From: Sapientia aquatica
GTDB taxonomy: Bacteria; Pseudomonadota; Gammaproteobacteria; Burkholderiales; Burkholderiaceae_D
DNA length: 64,000 nt
NCBI RefSeq assembly: GCF_004358105.1
Contig: NZ_SMYL01000004.1
Span: 186,001-250,000, forward strand
Reading direction: 5' to 3'
Shown: piece after piece, positions 60,220 to 64,000 of the stretch
How the letters are laid out: each line of letters opens with the position of its first letter
Position numbering within the stretch: the first letter of the stretch is position 1
The notes under the pieces: model-generated
The model's database searches: none
What the model saw: the letters and a program-made list of their open reading frames with translations, nothing else
What the model was told of the DNA's origin: nothing
Position numbers and translations under genes: made by a program

Positions 60220-61605
60220 TTAAGCAATCTGTTTTGCCTGCGGTATTTTGACGCTAACAATCGTGCCGGTTTGCGCCACCGGATCAGAGAACGCTAAAGA
60301 GATGTCACCGTGCACGGTTGTGACAATACTTTTAACGATTGACAAGCCCAAACCAGAACCGGATTGCTCGGTACCCAACACACGGTAGAACGAATCAAAC
60401 ACACGCTCACGCTCTTGCACGGCAATGCCGGGACCATTATCGATGACGTCAATCGTGATTTGGTTTTCATCGGCTGCGACCGCGACTTCGACTCTTCCTT
60501 GCGCGCTGCTATAACGGATGGCGTTGTCCACCAAGTTGCGCACCAAGGTAATCCAATCGGTTTGGGTTGCGCCGCTCAGCACGGGCGACATGGTGCTTGG
60601 TTGGGTAAAACTTAAACGGATTTTTTTGGTATCTGCGAATGGGATTAATTCTTCAAACACGACTTTGACGATCTGCTCTAACGATACCTGAGCGATACGC
60701 TGCGGCTCGGCTAATTGGGCGCGTGCCATGGTTAATAATTGATCGACTAAATCGTTGGCACGTTTTAAACCACGATCAAATTCTTCCACCCGCTGATGCG
60801 CTTCATCCGACATTTCCTGCAGCGTTAAATTTTTGGTCTGCAAGGTCAAGGCTGTCAGCGGTGAGCGTAATTCATGCGCCGCATCGGCCACGAAACGGCG
60901 CTGCTGCTCTAACACCACCGCAATCCGATTCAAGACGGTATTGGTGGAGGAAACAAACGGTAGCAATTCTGTCGGCAAACCTTGATCGGAAATGGCGCGT
61001 ATATCTTCTGGCGAGCGGGAATTGAGCTCGGCGGACAATTTGGAGAGCGGCGACAACATCCAGCGCAACATCAGCACCAACAAAATAATCATGAATGGAA
61101 TGACCGCCAAAATTCTGTGCAGCGTATTGTTGCCAGCATGACGCGCAATTTCGTCGCGCGCTTCGGTTAATTGCGCGACCACCAATTTGCCACCGGCGGG
61201 CCACGCTTGGACAAAGGCGCGCCACTCGTTTTGTTGGACTTGCAAAGTCTGCAAACCATCCTTGAGATCGCTCGGAAAACGTAATTCTGCGTTGGCACGG
61301 TTGTCGGGTTCATCGGTCCCGACGAGTTGTACCACGACGTGCGAATCGGGGTCTTCTAACGGATCGACTTTTAAGCCATGCGTTTGATTGACTGCCACGC
61401 GACCGGTGTTGACCATGGAAGCAATGTCACGCAAATGATCATCCTGCGTTTGATGCACGTCGCGCATGGTGGAATCGTAGCCAATGGCGCTAATGGCGAT
61501 GGCCGCGATAACCATCGTGATCGACAAGGCCAGCGCCAAGCGGAACTGCAAGGAATTGATCAAAAAAGTCGCGAGCGACTTCAGCTTTGCTTGGAGACCA
61601 TCCAT
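60220..61605 (-). CDS. Sensor histidine kinase (QseC-like)
   Basis: A 461-residue kinase. Two membrane segments (residues 24-43 and about 165-183) enclose a periplasmic domain of 120 residues. A HAMP-like region, the HisKA motif FVADAAHELRSPLTALTLQ (about H250), N box NLVDNAIRYSS, G1 DNGPGIAVQERE, F box FDSFYRV and G2 GSGLGLSIVK follow. It overlaps the response regulator gene by 25 bases. It likely controls the flanking phosphatase and receptor genes. Confidence 0.92.
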   Translation of the reverse strand: MDGLQAKLKSLATFLINSLQFRLALALSITMVIAAIAISAIGYDSTMRDVHQTQDDHLRDIASMVNTGRVAVNQTHGLKVDPLEDPDSHVVVQLVGTDEPDNRANAELRFPSDLKDGLQTLQVQQNEWRAFVQAWPAGGKLVVAQLTEARDEIARHAGNNTLHRILAVIPFMIILLVLMLRWMLSPLSKLSAELNSRSPEDIRAISDQGLPTELLPFVSSTNTVLNRIAVVLEQQRRFVADAAHELRSPLTALTLQTKNLTLQEMSDEAHQRVEEFDRGLKRANDLVDQLLTMARAQLAEPQRIAQVSLEQIVKVVFEELIPFADTKKIRLSFTQPSTMSPVLSGATQTDWITLVRNLVDNAIRYSSAQGRVEVAVAADENQITIDVIDNGPGIAVQERERVFDSFYRVLGTEQSGSGLGLSIVKSIVTTVHGDISLAFSDPVAQTGTIVSVKIPQAKQIA

Positions 61606-62243
61606 CCCAACCCTCGCACATTTTTAATCGATTGCGCGCCCAGCTTTTTGCGCAAACCGTGGATTAAGAATTCAATCGCATTGCTCTCGACTTCTTGGTC
61701 CCATTGATAAACCCGTTCTTCCAATTCGCTGCGCGACAGGATTGCGCCGGGTCGAATCAGCAGCGCTTCTAGCAAGGCGTATTCACGCGCTGACAAACGC
61801 ACCGCAACGCCATCCACCGTCGCTTCGCGGGTAGCGAGATCTAAACTTAGATTGCCGTTTTCTAATACCGAATTCTTGTGTCCACTTTTACGCCGCACCA
61901 CCGCGCGGATACGGGCCGAGAGTTCATCCATCTCAAACGGTTTAAGCACATAATCGTCCGCGCCCAAATCCAGCGCGGCAATGCGGGTCGCCACCGCGTC
62001 GCGTGCTGAGACCACCAACACCGGCGTGTCGTTACCGGATAGCCGCAAGCTACGCAGCACTTCAATTCCGTCCACCTTTGGCAAACCCAGATCGAGCAGC
62101 ACGGCGTCGTAATGTTGTGTTTTGGCGGATAGCAGGGCGCTGTTGCCGTCTTTGACCCAATCCACGGCGTAATGCAATTTATTGAGGGAATACTGCAGCG
62201 CCTCGCCTATCATGGCATCGTCTTCGACCAATAATATCTTCAT
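61581..62243 (-). CDS. OmpR/PhoB-type response regulator (QseB-like)
   Basis: A 220-residue regulator. The receiver has LLVEDDAMIGEALQYSLNKL, phosphoacceptor D51 in AVLLDLGLPKVDG and the switch TVLKPFE-like ADDYVLKPFEM. The C-terminal winged helix has LSAREYALLEALLIRPGAIL and the recognition part ESNAIEFLIHGLRKKLG. It is three bases after the acid phosphatase gene and drives DNA-binding output of the QseC-like kinase. Confidence 0.92.
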   Translation of the reverse strand: MKILLVEDDAMIGEALQYSLNKLHYAVDWVKDGNSALLSAKTQHYDAVLLDLGLPKVDGIEVLRSLRLSGNDTPVLVVSARDAVATRIAALDLGADDYVLKPFEMDELSARIRAVVRRKSGHKNSVLENGNLSLDLATREATVDGVAVRLSAREYALLEALLIRPGAILSRSELEERVYQWDQEVESNAIEFLIHGLRKKLGAQSIKNVRGLGWMVSKQS

Positions 62244-62246
62244 GGC

Positions 62247-63536
62247 TTACTGAGCACAGTCGTTAGGAAGGCTAGATTTTATCTGGGATACGAACGAATC
62301 TAACTCGCACGATGAAGAATTTTTGCACAACGCAGGATTTAGCTCGACACTATGCAACGGCTGGTCCAAGAGTTGTCGAACTTGCTCCAATCCCTGATAA
62401 AACACCCGCATTTTTACAACTACCTGACCCGTTTTCGCATTGCGCCAACGTTCAAACGCCAACGTAGTGCCGGGCGCGGTGCTGTCTGGTTGATCGGGCA
62501 ATTGCCAGGCTAAGCCGAATACTCCCGCCAAGTTCGACAAATTAGTGTCGTGTCCCGCTAAGAGAATCAAGTTTTGCTGCGCGGTGATTGCGGGCGTGGT
62601 TGAGCTAACACTTTGCTCGCTGAGTGCGGCTAAGATAAATTGCACCAAACGAAAAGCGCGACGCTGCGCGATATAGGGCGTGCGGCGGGTTAAATTGGAG
62701 GTGTGTTCGTGGATGCTGAGTAACTGACCAATATCAGCGGCATTGGCGCGACCAAAGGCCACTTGCTCCATCGGCAAAGCGTTTTCATATTCCAGCAAAA
62801 ACGCTTCGGTTACGGTAGCAGCGGTGGATAAGGGGCCAGAAATTTTAACTTCGCGCTCAGTCGCGACGAGCTTATTGGGATTAGCGAAACAGGTTCCTGC
62901 GCCGCCTTGGCAGGCTTGTGGCGCCAAGATCGTTTGCAATTTAGCTAAGTCGGCGCTGAGTTCTGGCGCATCTACCGCACCTTGAGCTAGCACTGCTTTT
63001 TTCGCGTCATCGGGATTTAATTTGCACACTTGCGCGCCCAAGCTATCGATCATTGGGTCGATTTCTTGCTCTGACCATCCAACGGAAATCGGCGCACCGA
63101 TTTTTGCACTACTCGTTTGATTTAGCGCCACAGCAAAAGTCTTGGCGGTTTCGCGCGTGCGTTGATCGGCACCATCGGCCCAGATTACTGTTTGATTAGC
63201 AATCGAACCTGCAACGGGCAGCAAACCAGCTTGGGCGTAATAGTGACGCAGTTGGCGGCCCAGTTGAGCAATAGCGAGCGCACCGTGCGGCGTCAACTCT
63301 GCTGGCGCAGCACCCCACGCTTGATCGTCGGGCCAAGCCTTGTCCGAATACGCGCCCATGGCTTGTGCTGATTTAGTTGGTGGGCGTACGCCATGACGGG
63401 CGAACAATACTACCCGTTCGATCGCAAATCCGCCTTGTTCCGATGAGGAAGTCATTGGCGCTTCGCTCGCCTCGGCACTACCGAGCAACAGCCCGAGCAA
63501 CAACGCGGCACAAGTTTTAGGCATGAACAGCATCAT
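62247..63536 (-). CDS. Histidine acid phosphatase (phytase/AppA-like)
   Basis: A 429-residue periplasmic enzyme. A signal peptide (MPKTCAALLLGLLLGSAEA) is followed by the catalytic ARHGVRPPTK (R47-H48-G-x-R51-x-P), and the distal motif LILLAGHDTNLSNLAGVF carries the HD pair. A conserved Cys pattern occurs (VCKLN, ACQGGAGTCF). E. coli relatives hydrolyse phytate or glucose-1-phosphate. It heads an operon with a two-component pair and a TonB receptor. GGCGAG precedes the ATG at 63536. Confidence 0.9.
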   Translation of the reverse strand: MMLFMPKTCAALLLGLLLGSAEASEAPMTSSSEQGGFAIERVVLFARHGVRPPTKSAQAMGAYSDKAWPDDQAWGAAPAELTPHGALAIAQLGRQLRHYYAQAGLLPVAGSIANQTVIWADGADQRTRETAKTFAVALNQTSSAKIGAPISVGWSEQEIDPMIDSLGAQVCKLNPDDAKKAVLAQGAVDAPELSADLAKLQTILAPQACQGGAGTCFANPNKLVATEREVKISGPLSTAATVTEAFLLEYENALPMEQVAFGRANAADIGQLLSIHEHTSNLTRRTPYIAQRRAFRLVQFILAALSEQSVSSTTPAITAQQNLILLAGHDTNLSNLAGVFGLAWQLPDQPDSTAPGTTLAFERWRNAKTGQVVVKMRVFYQGLEQVRQLLDQPLHSVELNPALCKNSSSCELDSFVSQIKSSLPNDCAQ

Positions 63537-63642
63537 TTTTCTCGCCGTGGAAATATAAAATGTCCCACGTGGATTAAACCACTTCGCTCAAACCCAAACG
63601 AAGTCGTTCAATCCACGGGAACTAGGACACCAACAACGACTT

Positions 63643-64000
63643 TTATTGTTTTTGTAAAACTAAAACGCGGAATGAATCAGCGATACCTTGACGCTTTTCT
63701 TTACCGACCGCTGGCTGAAAATCGGCCGTTGGCAAATACAGTGTGTGCGTTGCTGGATCAGCGGCAATCGTGCGTGCGCCAAGTTGGGTTGGAATCGTCG
63801 CAACCACGTCAAATTTGCCGTTGACTAAACCAACCACGGTCAAATTAGCATCCGCGCCGTTAGCACTGAATGCATAACCGTCCATGTACGCCACGCCGTC
63901 TGGGCCACTACCGATTTTGAGCTTAGCGATATTTTTACCCGCGGTGCTGGTAATCATCATCAAGTTGTTTTTGCACACCGAGAACAAGTTTTGCTGCTCA
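63643..64000 (-). CDS. YVTN/YncE-like beta-propeller protein, C-terminal part (cut by window edge)
   Basis: The frame stays open to the right edge, so only the last 119 residues are seen. Repeats of the form IGSGPDGVAYMDGYAFSANG and LGARTIAADPATHTLYLPTA have the propeller-blade YVTN/Asp pattern (IAADPATHTLYLP). Such proteins are periplasmic lactonase-like or binding proteins. It lies next to the acid phosphatase on the same strand, 106 bases upstream, so it may belong to the same operon. Confidence 0.75.
   Translation of the reverse strand, partial: EQQNLFSVCKNNLMMITSTAGKNIAKLKIGSGPDGVAYMDGYAFSANGADANLTVVGLVNGKFDVVATIPTQLGARTIAADPATHTLYLPTADFQPAVGKEKRQGIADSFRVLVLQKQ

Overview
The window looks like a betaproteobacterial chromosome, probably order Burkholderiales (Oxalobacteraceae-like). 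This placement is an inference from the host gene set (DNA polymerase II, an ArgP/ArgO pair, a YghU-type glutathione transferase, a bufferin-like DUF2282 protein, a QseBC-like two-component pair) and from the BcepMu-like layout of the prophage. No rRNA gene, complete tRNA gene or CRISPR array is visible.

About 1-35,800 is most of a Mu-like transposable prophage. The tail-fibre end lies outside the window to the left; the other end is near 35.2-35.85 kb. Late genes run leftward on the minus strand from about 25.2 kb to position 1: lipoprotein moron, holin, transglycosylase, spanins, DksA-like zinc finger, Mu gp25/26/27-like proteins, terminase, portal, F, G, protease I with nested scaffold Z, decoration protein, capsid, gp36/gp37-like proteins, sheath, tube, frameshifted tail chaperone, tape measure, and P2-type U, X, D, V, W, J, I and fibre. 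Early genes run rightward: Ner, DUF3102, transposase A, ATPase B, DUF3164, GemA and Mor. The repressor sits between the two arms. A 16-bp perfect palindrome lies exactly in the -35/-10 spacer of a strong early promoter candidate. This divergent layout is BcepMu-like rather than Mu-like.

The prophage carries several accessory genes that look like anti-phage or lysogen-fitness modules: a DUF262 + HEPN gene pair downstream of the repressor with its own terminator, an AbiJ/STM4504-like protein with a C-terminal RNKxGGHG motif inside the head operon, a two-TM membrane protein inside the baseplate operon, a lipoprotein upstream of the lysis genes, and a minor head protein with a C-terminal domain resembling phage barnase/EndoU/colicin-like nuclease domains. 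A frameshifted single-TM gene and a large inverted repeat mark the right edge.

From about 35.8 kb to the end is host chromosome. It holds two small secreted proteins of unknown function, polB, an orphan DUF2282 (bufferin-like) protein, a GGDEF-EAL phosphodiesterase, a DUF1203 protein, a response regulator paired with a 7TMR-DISM/PAS histidine kinase, a GST, a LysR regulator divergent from an NmrA-like oxidoreductase, a tiny DUF3096 membrane protein, argP/argO, a BON protein, yghU, an MFS exporter coupled to an aminotransferase, pirin and OsmC. The last region is an apparent operon of histidine acid phosphatase, response regulator, sensor kinase and TonB-dependent receptor, which suggests regulated use of an organophosphate such as phytate. 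A beta-propeller gene is cut by the right edge.
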